Notes: generated from the sequence alone by a model not told the origin. A stretch of DNA of 63,385 bases from JBQDBK01 sp052090825 (GCA_052090825.1 JBQDBK010000012.1:1-63385), one strand, 5' to 3'. Shown: positions 1 to 8,783, numbered from the stretch's first letter. Numbers and translations: made by a program.

Positions 1-633
1 CCTCAGGATGCAGTTGCTACTATGGTAATAATGTTTATAATTAACTCAGTCCAAGCAGTAGGAGACTTAACTTCATGTACAATTGGGGGATTAGATAGAG
101 AACCAACAGATGATGAATTATCAGGTGGTATAAAGGCCAATGGTATAGCAGCTGTAATAGGTTCTTTTATGGGAGGACTTCCAACTGCTACTTATAGTCA
201 AAATATAGGTATAGTTTCAATGACAAAAGTTGTTTCTTTAGCAACTTTTAGAATTACAGCATTTTTAATTTTAATTTGTGCTTTTATTCCTAAGTTTGGA
301 GCAATAATGTTATCAGTACCTCAAGCTGTTATAGGAGGGGCAACAGTGTCTGTATTTGCACAAATAACAATGAGTGGTATGAAATTAATAACTTCAGAAG
401 AAATGAGTGTTAGAAATACTACAATCGTTGGACTTGCAATAGCATTAGGTATGGGAATAACTCAGATAGGAGATCAAGCCTTATCTCAATTCCCAGGTTG
501 GTTTAAAATGGTATTTACTTCTTCACCAGTTGTATTTGCAACTGTAGTAGCTTTTATATTAAACATAACACTACCTAAAAAGACTATAGAGCAAGAAGTA
601 AAAGAAATGAAAGAATTAGATAATAAAAAATAA
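1..633 (+). CDS. NCS2 nucleobase/xanthine permease, C-terminal part (5' cut by window)
   Basis: The reading frame is open from the first base, so this is the C-terminal half (about 210 residues) of a nucleobase:cation symporter-2. Such proteins import xanthine, uracil or urate across the membrane with a proton or sodium ion. The visible part has the conserved helix-8 region (AVGDLTSCTIGG; the paralogue at 5519 has the usual glutamate, AIEGIGDMSSTT), the PTATYSQNIG motif that follows, and several hydrophobic helices. It is clearly paralogous to the complete permease at 5519-6874 (matching PTATFSQNVGIVS). Here the helix-8 motif reads AVGD where the paralogue has AIEG, so the acidic residue may be shifted or replaced. 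A strong terminator follows directly. The substrate is inferred from the neighbouring xanthine dehydrogenase and selenium genes. Confidence 0.9.
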   Translation, partial: PQDAVATMVIMFIINSVQAVGDLTSCTIGGLDREPTDDELSGGIKANGIAAVIGSFMGGLPTATYSQNIGIVSMTKVVSLATFRITAFLILICAFIPKFGAIMLSVPQAVIGGATVSVFAQITMSGMKLITSEEMSVRNTTIVGLAIALGMGITQIGDQALSQFPGWFKMVFTSSPVVFATVVAFILNITLPKKTIEQEVKEMKELDNKK

Positions 634-665
634 AAATATGACTAGTATCTACTAGTCATATTTTT
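632..665 (+). terminator. Rho-independent terminator after the first NCS2 permease
   Basis: A perfect 15-bp inverted repeat (632-646 pairs with 651-665, loop ATCT) directly follows the permease stop codon and runs into a T-rich tract. Confidence 0.85.
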
Positions 666-702
666 ATTTTATTAAGTTAACTGTATTCATTAAAAAGTTA
701 AT

Positions 703-801
703 TTACTCAAGAGTATTATAAGGTGACAAAGAAAATCTAACCATACCAATATTTTTAGTAGCCATAGCTTTATGAAGCTTTAGTGCACAAAATAAGCTGG
801 C
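703..801 (-). pseudogene. Remnant of a second cysteine desulfurase C-terminus
   Basis: Read on the minus strand, this stretch encodes CALKLHKAMATKNIGMVRF followed by SLSPYNTLE and a stop. It matches the C-terminal end of the intact desulfurase at 1184-2338 (CAPRLHKSMDTENIGMVRF, SLSTFNTFE) but ends early. The upstream part cannot be followed in one frame. It is the tail of a lost or duplicated desulfurase. Whether it arose by tandem duplication or from an older second locus cannot be told. Confidence 0.7.
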
Positions 802-842
802 TTATACTTCTAAAAATTTTTAAGTAGCTTTTTTAAATCTTA

Positions 843-1029
843 TTATTTCTTTAATATTTTCTTCACTTTTTTTCTTAAAATATTAAAGTTTATAGTTACT
901 GACATTAATGCTATTTCACTAATTATATTTTCTAAACTCCTATGTCTAGATCTTGAATATCTTAAATCTTCTTTTAAGATATTTATTATTCTTAAATCAT
1001 CTTTAAATAAACTTGCTATTTTTCTAACA
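843..1029 (-). pseudogene. Short decayed coding fragment, possibly a transposase C-terminus
   Basis: The minus strand holds about 60 open codons rich in Lys, Arg, Ile and Leu, containing LKEDLRYSRSRHRSLENI and EIALMSVTINFNIL and ending in KKILKK and a stop. The pattern of basic/aromatic residues followed by a hydrophobic EIALM..N segment resembles the end of DDE transposases of the IS1182/IS4 type, but this is only a resemblance. Nothing recognisable lies upstream. Confidence 0.3.
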
Positions 1030-1135
1030 TAATAATGTTTATATTAAATTTTATTTTTAATTGAACTCTATCAAGATTTAAAGTAGACTTAAAAAGTGAT
1101 ATATTTTTGTTTTGTCATAAAATTATTATATAAAG

Positions 1136-1169
1136 AAAAGGTGCTCATTATTAAGAATGAACACCTTTT
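1136..1169. terminator. Bidirectional hairpin downstream of the csd operon
   Basis: A 14-bp stem with one mismatch (1136-1149 with 1156-1169, loop ATTAAG) has T-rich flanks on both strands. It lies just beyond the stop codon of the minus-strand desulfurase and can end the selD-csd transcript. Confidence 0.75.
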
Positions 1170-1183
1170 TGCGTAGACCTATT

Positions 1184-2338
1184 TTACAACAGCCCATCTT
1201 TTGTTGTTAATTCAATTACATTTAATAAAAAATCAATTTCTTCAAAAGTATTAAAAGTCGATAAGGAAAATCTCACCATTCCAATATTTTCAGTATCCAT
1301 AGATTTATGGAGTCTTGGCGCACAATGAAATCCTCCTCTAGAAGCAATTTTATATTTTTCCCATAAAATTTGTGAAAGCTCTTGAGAGGATATTCCCTTT
1401 AAATTCATTGAAACTATGGGAGCTGATTTTTCTTTAAGTTCATTATACAAAATAACCCTAGACATTTCTTCTAAAGACTTATATAAGTATTTTGTCATTT
1501 GGTATAAATCTTTTTCAATATTTTCTATTCCAATTTTATTTATATATCTAACCCCTTCTAGGAGACCAGATATTGAATGAACATTTATAGTACCATACTC
1601 AAATATATCGGGAAGTAAACTAGGTTGATGCTTATCAAAAGAATTTATACCAGAACCACCTGTAAAGACTTCTTCTGGCATAATATCACCTAAAATAATC
1701 ATACCACCACTACCTTGAGGACCATAAAGAGATTTATGACCTGTAAAGGTATAAACCATATTGGGGTATTTTCTTTTATTAAATTTTACATCTAGGGTTC
1801 CAGCACTTTGTGCACCATCAAGAATTAAAAATAAATTATGATTAATGCAAAAATCATATATAAAATCCAAGTCGGTAATAGATCCAAGAACATTTGATGC
1901 GTGGTTTAGAACAAGAGCTTTAGTATCTTTTCTAATTAGATTTTCTAAATACTTAAGTTCTAGATGTCCATTTTTAGCAATGGGGACAAAGGAAATTTCA
2001 CATCTTTCTTTTTCAAGTTGATATAGAGGTCTTAGGACACTATTGTGTTCAATATCACTAGATATTACATGCTTTGCATTTTTTAGAAATCCTTTTATTG
2101 CTAGATTTAAGGATGTGGTAACATTTGAAGTAAAGACTACCCTCATCTCATCTTCAATACCAAATAATTTAGCCAACTCTATCCTAGTCTTTGTAAGTAC
2201 CCTAAGAGAATTCAAGGAATAATCATGGCTTGATCTAGAAGGATTTCCATACATATTAGAATTTATTGAATCAAAGACGGCTTGAGCAACTTCCTTAGGT
2301 TTTTGTAAAGTTGTAGCAGCATTATCAAAATATATCAT
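1184..2338 (-). CDS. Cysteine desulfurase / selenocysteine lyase-like protein of the selenium-molybdenum hydroxylase locus
   Basis: This is a 384-residue class V aminotransferase-fold, PLP-dependent enzyme that removes sulfur or selenium from cysteine or selenocysteine. The visible signatures are DNAATT at residue 5, DGAQ (Asp174), GHK with the PLP lysine near Lys202, and RGGFHCAP with the catalytic Cys339. The start overlaps the end of the DUF3343 gene by 4 bases. It is the last gene of selD-yedF-DUF3343-csd, the arrangement found where an orphan SelD serves a selenium-dependent molybdenum hydroxylase rather than selenocysteine synthesis. It most likely supplies selenide or persulfide to SelD or the carrier proteins. 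A general IscS/SufS role is less likely because no Fe-S assembly genes are adjacent. Confidence 0.9.
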   Translation of the reverse strand: MIYFDNAATTLQKPKEVAQAVFDSINSNMYGNPSRSSHDYSLNSLRVLTKTRIELAKLFGIEDEMRVVFTSNVTTSLNLAIKGFLKNAKHVISSDIEHNSVLRPLYQLEKERCEISFVPIAKNGHLELKYLENLIRKDTKALVLNHASNVLGSITDLDFIYDFCINHNLFLILDGAQSAGTLDVKFNKRKYPNMVYTFTGHKSLYGPQGSGGMIILGDIMPEEVFTGGSGINSFDKHQPSLLPDIFEYGTINVHSISGLLEGVRYINKIGIENIEKDLYQMTKYLYKSLEEMSRVILYNELKEKSAPIVSMNLKGISSQELSQILWEKYKIASRGGFHCAPRLHKSMDTENIGMVRFSLSTFNTFEEIDFLLNVIELTTKDGLL

Positions 2339-2586
2339 AGTATCTTTTTTAAAACCTTTCCATTTTCAACTAAATAAATAGATTCGTAGTTTACTTTTTT
2401 ATCCTCAAATAAACTTTTTAATTTTTCAAAAGAATATTCATCACATTTTATACTCATACCACAAGAGGCAGAAATTTCAGGCAATAGGGGGATCATCCTC
2501 ACTCCATCTATTTCATCTGAAATAATTTCAGCCTTCATGGCAAAATTAGAAGACTTAAAAGTAAAAATATAGCCGCTAGTTAGCAT
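2335..2586 (-). CDS. DUF3343 protein (putative Se/S carrier)
   Basis: This is an 83-residue protein of the DUF3343 family, normally found beside selD, yedF and a desulfurase. It contains the conserved single cysteine in a LPEISASCGMS segment near residue 42 and an earlier KAEII segment. Family context suggests it shuttles selenium or sulfur on that cysteine, but this is inferred, not demonstrated. It overlaps yedF upstream by 7 bases and csd downstream by 4, so translation is probably coupled. Confidence 0.8.
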   Translation of the reverse strand: MLTSGYIFTFKSSNFAMKAEIISDEIDGVRMIPLLPEISASCGMSIKCDEYSFEKLKSLFEDKKVNYESIYLVENGKVLKKIL

Positions 2587-3173
2587 GGTGCTACCGTCTT
2601 GTATTTTCTAAGCAATTCACATATTCTATACATATTAGTAATTTCACCAACTGCTAATTTTTCTTTTAAATTATAATTATCTAAGCATAGTCCACAAGAA
2701 TAAACTTCAACCCCTTGACTTTCCATATATTTTAAATCTTCAATAACTCTTTTATTTATTGATGTAAGTCTAACGCCTTTATTGTAAAATATAATGTATC
2801 TAGGGAGAGAATCTTGTTCTCTTAAAGAATATATAAAACCTTCTAATAGTTTTTTAGAAAAATCTTCATCGCCATTACCCATTTGATCAGAGCTAATAGC
2901 TACAAGGTAAGAGGAAGTATCTTCTATTTGAACTTCTTCCATTTCTTCATTTTCTTCCTTACTTTTATTTAAAATTACTGAAAAATCTGTATTTGAAGTT
3001 TTTTCGATTTTACAAGAAAAACCAAGTTGTTTAGCCATTTTTGAAAGATTTTGACTTGCGATTTCATTATCTACAAGAACTTCTATTTCTTCTAAATTAT
3101 CTTCTTTTATAGCCTTTCTAGCCATAATTACAGGGCGAGGACAGGCATAAGTTCTAGCATCTATTTTTTTCAT
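2580..3173 (-). CDS. yedF: Selenium metabolism protein YedF (TusA-like plus DsrE-like)
   Basis: This 197-residue protein has two domains. Residues 1-75 form a SirA/TusA-like sulfur carrier with the CPxP motif at Cys11-Pro14. Residues 85-197 form a DsrE-like domain (LVAISSDQMG and SCGLCLDNY, with nearby cysteines). The combination is typical of the selenium-associated YedF family. It probably receives Se or S as a persulfide on Cys11 and delivers it to SelD or the maturation machinery. The start overlaps the selD stop by 4 bases. Confidence 0.85.
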   Translation of the reverse strand: MKKIDARTYACPRPVIMARKAIKEDNLEEIEVLVDNEIASQNLSKMAKQLGFSCKIEKTSNTDFSVILNKSKEENEEMEEVQIEDTSSYLVAISSDQMGNGDEDFSKKLLEGFIYSLREQDSLPRYIIFYNKGVRLTSINKRVIEDLKYMESQGVEVYSCGLCLDNYNLKEKLAVGEITNMYRICELLRKYKTVAPC

Positions 3174-4180
3174 TTAACACAAATCTCCTTATCTTTTCTA
3201 TCTACAATTTCACCAATAATTGATGCTTCTATATTATTATTTAAAAGCTCCTTTAAAAGATTTTCAGAATCTTTTTTATCTACGCTTATTAAAAGTCCTC
3301 CTGAAGTTTGAGGATCAAAAAGAACTTCTTCCATTGCAAAATCATCTATTTCAAATAGGATTTTTCCCTCAAAACTATTTCTATTTCTCTGGCCTCCTTG
3401 AGTAAATAAGAAGTTTTCAGCAGCTTCTTTAGCTCCCTTAAGGATAGGAACTTTAGAAGAGTCCACTATGGCAGTAAAGTTATTTTCAACCATTTCACAA
3501 AGGTGGCCTAAAAGACTAAATCCTGTAACATCAGTTAGGGCATTAACTTTATATTTCTTTAATATTTCAAAAGAATACTTATTTAACTTTATCATAGAGT
3601 CTATTGCTCTATTAAAATCTTCTTCAGAAACTTCTCCCACTGAAAAACCGTTCGAAAGTAAAGAAACTCCAAGTGGTTTTGTTAAAATCAAGGAATCCCC
3701 AGACTTTGGAGAGTTATTTCTATATATTTTATCGGGATGGACTTTTCCAATAACACAAAGTCCATATTTTATAGTTCTATCATGTATGGAATGACCACCA
3801 GAAATACTAGCTTGAGATTCAAAAACTTTATCTGAGCCGCCTTTTAGTATCTCCTCAAGTATTTTTATATCTTCATCTTCAGGGAAACAAACAAGATTCA
3901 AACAAGAAATTGGTTCAGCTCCCATAGCATAGCAATCACTAAGGGCATTAGCAGCAGCAATTTGTCCAAACTTGTAAGGGTCTTCGACCATAGCTGGAAA
4001 AAAATCCGTAGTAAGGACTATTGCAATATCATCGCTTAATTTTATAACAGAGGCATCTTCCTTGCCTCCAAATCCTATTAAAACTTCATCTCTTTTAAAG
4101 ACACTAAGTTTTTCAAGGATTTTATCTAGAGAACCAGCACCAATTTTTGCATTACATCCTCCACAAACTTTAAGATTCAT
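3170..4180 (-). CDS. selD: Selenide, water dikinase (selenophosphate synthetase)
   Basis: SelD makes selenophosphate from selenide and ATP. The 336-residue protein carries the N-terminal catalytic motif as GGCNAKIG with Cys9 and Lys12 (Cys, not selenocysteine), the DDxAIV..TDFFPAMVEDPY metal/ATP region, and DPQTSGGLL near the C-terminus. The start is set by a GAGGTG Shine-Dalgarno 8 bases before the ATG. It is the first gene of the minus-strand selenium operon. No selA, selB or tRNA-Sec gene is seen here, so the product is probably used for the labile selenium cofactor of xanthine dehydrogenase at 18764. The rest of the genome would be needed to exclude selenoprotein synthesis. Confidence 0.95.
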   Translation of the reverse strand: MNLKVCGGCNAKIGAGSLDKILEKLSVFKRDEVLIGFGGKEDASVIKLSDDIAIVLTTDFFPAMVEDPYKFGQIAAANALSDCYAMGAEPISCLNLVCFPEDEDIKILEEILKGGSDKVFESQASISGGHSIHDRTIKYGLCVIGKVHPDKIYRNNSPKSGDSLILTKPLGVSLLSNGFSVGEVSEEDFNRAIDSMIKLNKYSFEILKKYKVNALTDVTGFSLLGHLCEMVENNFTAIVDSSKVPILKGAKEAAENFLFTQGGQRNRNSFEGKILFEIDDFAMEEVLFDPQTSGGLLISVDKKDSENLLKELLNNNIEASIIGEIVDRKDKEICVK

Positions 4181-4240
4181 AATTTCACCTCATCTATATT
4201 TTATCATGAAATATAGTCAATTAAAAAGATTGCTATATAA

Positions 4241-4286
4241 AAATTAAAATAAACAATCCTATTAATAGGATTGTTTATTTTAATTT
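4241..4286. terminator. Very long perfect hairpin between selD and the 2Fe-2S pseudogene
   Basis: A perfect 21-bp inverted repeat (4241-4261 with 4266-4286, loop TTAA) overlaps the stop codon of the upstream minus-strand 2Fe-2S gene and precedes selD. The flanks are A/T-rich rather than a pure T tract. It most likely terminates the 2Fe-2S transcript before the selD operon. Confidence 0.7.
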
Positions 4287-4818
4287 TCTAAATGTTTATC
4301 AATTGCTTTTTCCACAGCTCTAAGTATATTTTCATAACCTGTACATCTACACATATGGCCAGATAACATTTTTCTTAGCTCGTTTCTTGTGAATTTTTTA
4401 TTTTTATTAATGATTTCAGTTGAAGAAACAATAAATCCAGGGGTACAGAATCCACATTGAACTGCTGGTTTTCAAGGAAGGCTTCTTGTATTTCGCTAAG
4501 ACTACCATCTTTATTTATTAGACCTTCTAAAGTCCATATATCTTTATTTTCAGCCCAAATAGCTAAATATATACAAGAATTAAAAGATTTTCCGTCTATT
4601 AATACAGCACAAGCTCCACATTCACCAACTTCACAACCTTTTTTTACAGAGGTTAGTCTAAAATCATTTCTAAGCATATCTGTAAGAGATGCTCTTACAT
4701 CAATAACCTTGCTAATATATTCACCATTAATTTTGCATTTTAATAGTTTATATTGAGGTTTAAAGTGTAATACTTCTTCTTTTCTAGGTTCATAAGGGCC
4801 ATGCTCAGGACTATACAT
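4280..4818 (-). pseudogene. 2Fe-2S subunit of a molybdenum hydroxylase, frameshifted
   Basis: The first 110 or so residues are a normal ferredoxin-like [2Fe-2S] domain (GCEVGECGAC with Cys62, Cys67 and Cys70, then Cys82). Near base 4460 the frame is lost. The shifted frame continues as AVQCGFCTPGFIVS, then GHMCRCTGYENIL to a stop at 4280, which is the expected helical second [2Fe-2S] domain. One indel therefore splits an otherwise intact 2Fe-2S subunit. The N-terminus (MYSPEHGPYEPRKEE) is longer than usual. Ruins of a large subunit lie just upstream. A sequencing error at this single site is the alternative, but the decayed neighbour supports true loss. Confidence 0.8.
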
Positions 4819-4829
4819 ATTATTCTTCC

Positions 4830-5290
4830 TCCTTTAACTCTAAACATTTTAATAAACAAGGACTAGAAATTTCTTTGAGAATATGTTCGCAAAGTTCATT
4901 TCGATTAAAGTTTGTGCAAATATAATATAAGTATACTTATCATGAATAGATAAAATAGTTTTTAATATACTCCATTGAACTAAAGTAAAAGAATACTCTT
5001 AACATTCTACTTAAATTAGGTCTAAAGCTTGTTTAGCACAAATTTCATTTTTAACTATTACTGAGTAATTTTTTATCTTGTACATCTTGATGAGATAGCT
5101 CTGTAGATTATGGAAGGTCTGTAATTGAGAACTTTATATAAAGAACAGTAGGCATTTGATAATTTTTTGTAACTATTACAATTTTTTAGCAGCATCAAAG
5201 TTTATTGATTTAACATTTCCATGAGCTATTGAAGAATCTAATATTTTAGCTACGTATACAGAAGTATCAATTAGATCCTAGTATACATTG
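4830..5290 (-). pseudogene. Decayed molybdopterin-binding large subunit of a xanthine dehydrogenase-like enzyme
   Basis: Minus-strand translations give scattered matches to the N-terminal part of molybdenum hydroxylase large subunits. SVYVAKILDSSIAHGNVKSI followed by NFDAAKKL (about 5180-5270) matches the ..YA.ILRSPIAHG.IKSID...AEKL segment. A KNEICAKQALDLI segment further on matches the region that reads EEVLEEAKKLVKIDYEE in the intact enzyme at 18764. Many stops and frame changes separate them and most of the gene is missing. Just before the 2Fe-2S start an open stretch ends in CLELKEEE. This is the remains of a second selenium/molybdenum hydroxylase. Confidence 0.55.
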
Positions 5291-5518
5291 TGTGAAATGT
5301 TATTTCATCATAAACTTCAATACGTTTTTTGATTTGTCAATAGCACTTATTTTTTCATTTCAAAAAAGTAAAAATAAATTTTTGTATTCTAAATACATAA
5401 AAAGTATAAACAAGCAATACAAAAATTTTAAAAATATAAAAAAGTATTGGAAAAGATTTTATATTGATCTATAATTTATAGATAAATCAAAAAATTTTAT
5501 TAAAGAGAGGAAGAGAGT

Positions 5519-6874
5519 ATGGAGAATAGGAAAAATTACAATGAAATATTTAACTATTATGGAAATCCTGGCATTTTTGAAACGATACCTCTATCATTTC
5601 AACATGTTGTTGCTATGATAGCTGGTTGTATAACACCTGCCATTATGGTAGCCTCTGCAGGAGGTCTATCTTTAGAAGACAGCACTTTATTAATACAAAT
5701 GTCATTAATAGGATCTGGTTTTACAACTCTTTTAATGTTATATGCTATAAAGGGGATAGGATCCAAACTTCCGGTAATATTTGGAGTTAGTTTTGCTTAT
5801 GTACCAACTATGATAGCAATTTGTAGTCAATATGGAGCAAGCTATGGAAATAGAGATATAGTAGGAGTAATATTAGGAGCACAAATAATTGGTGCAATAG
5901 TTTCTATTTTATTTGGAGCATCGCTTAAATACATATTGCCTTTATTTCCTCCAATTGTTTCAGGAACTGTAGTATTAGTAATAGGTCTTTCGCTTTATCC
6001 AGTTGCAATTAGGTATATGGGAGGAGCAGGGGCTGTTTCTCTACCTGGATGGGGAGCTTGGCAAAATTGGGTAGTTGGTATAGCTACTTTAGTATGTGGA
6101 ATAATTTTAAATCATTTTGGAAAGGGAATGTATAAATTAGCTAATGTTTTGTTTGCTATGATATTTGGTTATATTATATCTCTATTCTTTGGACTAGTTG
6201 ACATATCAGGTGTAGGAAGTGCAGGTTGGATTTCAACTATAAAACCAATGCACTTTGGATTACATTTTGAATTTTCTGCTATTATTTCAATAATAATTTT
6301 ATTTATAGTGACAGCCATTGAAGGTATTGGAGATATGAGTTCTACAACTATAGGTGCAATGAACAGAGTACCTACAGATAATGAGTTAAAAGGTGGCATA
6401 ATAGGATATGGAGTTACAAATGTTATTGGGGCTCTTTTTGGTTGCCTACCTACAGCAACATTTTCTCAAAATGTAGGAATAGTATCAACAAATAAGGTTA
6501 TAAATAGAAAAGTATTTACAATTGCTTCAATAATGATTATAGTAAGTGGTTTTATACCTAAACTCTCAGCATTTTTATCTACAATACCTTACCCCGTATT
6601 GGGAGGTGCAACCTTATCTGTTTTTGCAGCAATAACAATGAATGGAATAAGAATGATAACTTCTCAGCCCCTATCAGCTAGGAATGCTTCAATAGTTGGA
6701 ATATCTGTTGCTGTTGGGATGGGATTTACAACAGTTTGTGCTGAAGCTCAGGCAGCAGGTATAGAATTTATGTCGAAAGAACTTTTAACAGCAATTGGTT
6801 CATCTCCAGTTGTTTTAGCCACAATATTCGCTGTTTTAATGAATAAATTTATACCAGAAAAAAGAAGAAGATAA
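5519..6874 (+). CDS. NCS2 xanthine/uracil permease
   Basis: This is a complete 451-residue nucleobase:cation symporter-2 of the xanthine/urate type, with about 12-14 hydrophobic helices. It has the helix-1 QHVVAM motif (conserved His), the helix-8 AIEGIGDMSSTT segment with the substrate-binding glutamate, and the following PTATFSQNVG motif. A GAGAGGAAGAG Shine-Dalgarno precedes the ATG. It is monocistronic by position, with its own terminator, and lies between selenium genes and a hydantoinase, which suggests uptake of purines or pyrimidines for degradation. I looked for a purine riboswitch in the 200 bases upstream and saw none. Confidence 0.93.
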   Translation: MENRKNYNEIFNYYGNPGIFETIPLSFQHVVAMIAGCITPAIMVASAGGLSLEDSTLLIQMSLIGSGFTTLLMLYAIKGIGSKLPVIFGVSFAYVPTMIAICSQYGASYGNRDIVGVILGAQIIGAIVSILFGASLKYILPLFPPIVSGTVVLVIGLSLYPVAIRYMGGAGAVSLPGWGAWQNWVVGIATLVCGIILNHFGKGMYKLANVLFAMIFGYIISLFFGLVDISGVGSAGWISTIKPMHFGLHFEFSAIISIIILFIVTAIEGIGDMSSTTIGAMNRVPTDNELKGGIIGYGVTNVIGALFGCLPTATFSQNVGIVSTNKVINRKVFTIASIMIIVSGFIPKLSAFLSTIPYPVLGGATLSVFAAITMNGIRMITSQPLSARNASIVGISVAVGMGFTTVCAEAQAAGIEFMSKELLTAIGSSPVVLATIFAVLMNKFIPEKRRR

Positions 6875-6891
6875 GAAAATAAAATAAAATG

Positions 6892-6927
6892 AAAAATTAT
6901 ATTAGACATGAGCCTAATATAATTTTT
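6892..6927 (+). terminator. Terminator after the NCS2 permease
   Basis: A 14-bp stem (6892-6905 with 6914-6927) with an 8-base loop leads into a T tract 17 bases after the permease stop codon. Confidence 0.85.
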
Positions 6928-7010
6928 TTATTTTAAAACTCTTAATTCATAGCTATAATTAAATAATAGGAATATACTAGAATTATACAACAAAAATTGG
7001 AGGTGACTAA

Positions 7011-8396
7011 ATGTCTTTATTAATAAAAAATGGAAACTGTATTGATGAAAATGAAAAAGAAATCTATGATATCTACATTGAAGATGAAAAAATTATAGAA
7101 AAAGGCAAAAATATAAATAAAAAAGCAGACAGGATTATAGATGCTAAAGGAAATTATCTTTTGCCAGGTGGAGTAGATGTTCATACTCATATGGAATTAG
7201 ATTTAGACAAGTATGTGTCCGTTGATGATTTTTACACAGGAACAGTAGCAGCAGCTTATGGAGGAACAACATCAATAGTAGATCACATAGGATTTGGTCC
7301 AAGAGGATGCTCTTTAAAATCTATGATAGACCATTATCATGATCTAGCAGAGACAAAAGCAGTGATAGATTATTCTTTTCATGGTGTAATTCAAGATGTT
7401 ACAGATAAACATCTTGCTGAATTAGATGACTTATTTAAAAATGGGATAGTATCACTAAAAATGTATACAACCTATGGAGGAATGTTAGAAGATGATAAGC
7501 TACTAAGAGTTTTAAAAGCAGCTAAAAAAACTGGGACTGTAGTTTGTGTTCACTGTGAAAATGATGGAGCAATAAAAGAACTTAGGCAAGAAGCAATTGA
7601 TAAGGGAAATTTGGACCCAATCTACCATGCCAAAACTAGGCCTAATTCAACAGAAGCAGAAGCTGTTAATAGGCTTATATACTTAAGCGAAATTGCAGAA
7701 TATCCAAAACTTTATATAGTTCATACATCAACAAAAGAAGCCCTAGAAGAAATAAAAAATGCTAGATTAAGAGGGGCAAAGAATATTTATTGTGAAACTT
7801 GTACACAGTATCTTATCCTAGATGAAAGTAAATATGTAGAAGGTGGAAACGAAGAGGGAATTAAATATATAATGGCTCCACCTCTTAGAAGCGAAGAAGA
7901 TAAAGAAGCTCTTTGGCAAGGAATAAAAGATGGAGATGTTGACGTTATAGCAACAGATCATTGCCCATTTTTCTACAAAAGAGACAAATTACCACATAAA
8001 GATAATTTTATAAATTGTCCGGGAGGGGCACCGGGAGTAGAGGAAAGAATGGAGCTTATATTAACCGAAGGTATAAAAAGAGGGATAACAATAGAAAAAT
8101 TAGTGGAAATATTAATTGTTAACCCAGCAAAAATATTTGGGATGTACCCTAAAAAAGCTTCACTTGAAGAAGGTTCAGATGCGGATATAGTAATTTATAA
8201 AAAAGATTCTTACCAAATAAGCCAAGAAAATCGTCATTCAAATGTTGACTATACTAGCTATGAAGGATTTACATCAGACTTTAAAGTTGATACTGTAATA
8301 AGTAGGGGGCAAGTAATTGTAGAAAAAGGAAAACTATTTGCTGAAAGAGGTCAAGGGAAATTTATAAAGAGAGTATTAAAGAAAGAGGAAGATTAA
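7011..8396 (+). CDS. Dihydropyrimidinase / D-hydantoinase family amidohydrolase
   Basis: This is a 461-residue cyclic amidohydrolase that opens hydantoin or dihydropyrimidine rings. The binuclear-metal ligands are visible: DVHTHME (HxH), SLKMYTTYGG with the lysine that is carbamylated, VHCEN, YIVHTST and IATDHCPF with the catalytic Asp. Length and motifs fit the D-phenylhydantoinase/dihydropyrimidinase group. A TTGGAGGTGA Shine-Dalgarno precedes the ATG. It follows the permease by 136 bases with a terminator between, so it is probably transcribed separately. Hydantoinases accompany selenium-dependent molybdenum hydroxylase loci in other bacteria, consistent with a joint purine/pyrimidine catabolic role. 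Confidence 0.92.
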   Translation: MSLLIKNGNCIDENEKEIYDIYIEDEKIIEKGKNINKKADRIIDAKGNYLLPGGVDVHTHMELDLDKYVSVDDFYTGTVAAAYGGTTSIVDHIGFGPRGCSLKSMIDHYHDLAETKAVIDYSFHGVIQDVTDKHLAELDDLFKNGIVSLKMYTTYGGMLEDDKLLRVLKAAKKTGTVVCVHCENDGAIKELRQEAIDKGNLDPIYHAKTRPNSTEAEAVNRLIYLSEIAEYPKLYIVHTSTKEALEEIKNARLRGAKNIYCETCTQYLILDESKYVEGGNEEGIKYIMAPPLRSEEDKEALWQGIKDGDVDVIATDHCPFFYKRDKLPHKDNFINCPGGAPGVEERMELILTEGIKRGITIEKLVEILIVNPAKIFGMYPKKASLEEGSDADIVIYKKDSYQISQENRHSNVDYTSYEGFTSDFKVDTVISRGQVIVEKGKLFAERGQGKFIKRVLKKEED

Positions 8397-8452
8397 TCTT
8401 TCTCGAGGAGATTATGAGTCAAGAATGAATGGATACGCTGTAGAAAGACAGT

Positions 8453-8747
8453 CCAGAGGAATGGTTAGATAATTTCTCTACTTTTTCTATTTATCAAATC
8501 CTACCTCAGTTAATAGAATTAAGGGGACTAAATATAAAGACGGAGGAAACACCTGAAAAAAGTAAGTCCAACAGAAAGACCAATGACCACTCTCTTATTT
8601 CTCTTAAGGGCAGTGGAACTTGGTCTTTCTATTTCCGATTTAGATTTATTAAGTATAGGCCTTGTAAATGATATGTTTATTGAGAAAGAAAATGATGACT
8701 TCAAGTATAAGGAAATAGCTACAAAAGAAGACTTTAATAAAATTTAA
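8453..8747 (+). pseudogene. Phage tail assembly chaperone remnant (G and GT parts)
   Basis: Two overlapping frames are visible. The first (from 8453) reads PEEWLDNFSTFSIYQILPQL and then continues into nonsense. The second (8583-8747) reads LLRAVELGLSISDLDLL, then GLVNDMFIEKENDDF and ends ATKEDFNKI. These match the paired tail assembly chaperone genes of Siphoviridae-type Firmicute phages, where the second is normally made by ribosomal frameshifting. Here the second frame is +1 relative to the first and the A-rich run near 8557 would lead to an immediate stop in the -1 frame, so the pair looks broken. No head, portal or lysis genes surround it. Confidence 0.6.
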
Positions 8748-8754
8748 AGGAGTA

Positions 8755-8783
8755 TTGACATTTATAATTGGAGGTACTAAAAT
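8755..8783 (+). promoter_or_regulatory. Sigma-A type promoter for the secreted protein gene
   Basis: A perfect -35 TTGACA (8755-8760), a 17-base spacer and a -10 TAAAAT (8778-8783) lie 40 bases upstream of the ATG at 8824. An open frame runs back through this promoter to a TTG at 8755, but that upstream part is better explained as leader. Confidence 0.65.

Noticed and set aside
3170..4180. SelD as evidence for selenocysteine-containing proteins
   Set aside because: The catalytic position is Cys, no in-frame TGA with flanking conservation was found in the selenium genes, and no selA/selB is present in the window.
5290..5518. Possible purine riboswitch before the NCS2 permease
   Set aside because: The conserved core and paired stems of the purine aptamer are not present; the stretch is AT-rich leader only. 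A small open frame at 5292-5474 has no ribosome site and atypical composition.
8557..8570. Programmed -1 frameshift site in the tail chaperone
   Set aside because: The A-rich heptamer is present, but the -1 frame stops at once and the second part lies in the +1 frame, so the region is simply decayed.
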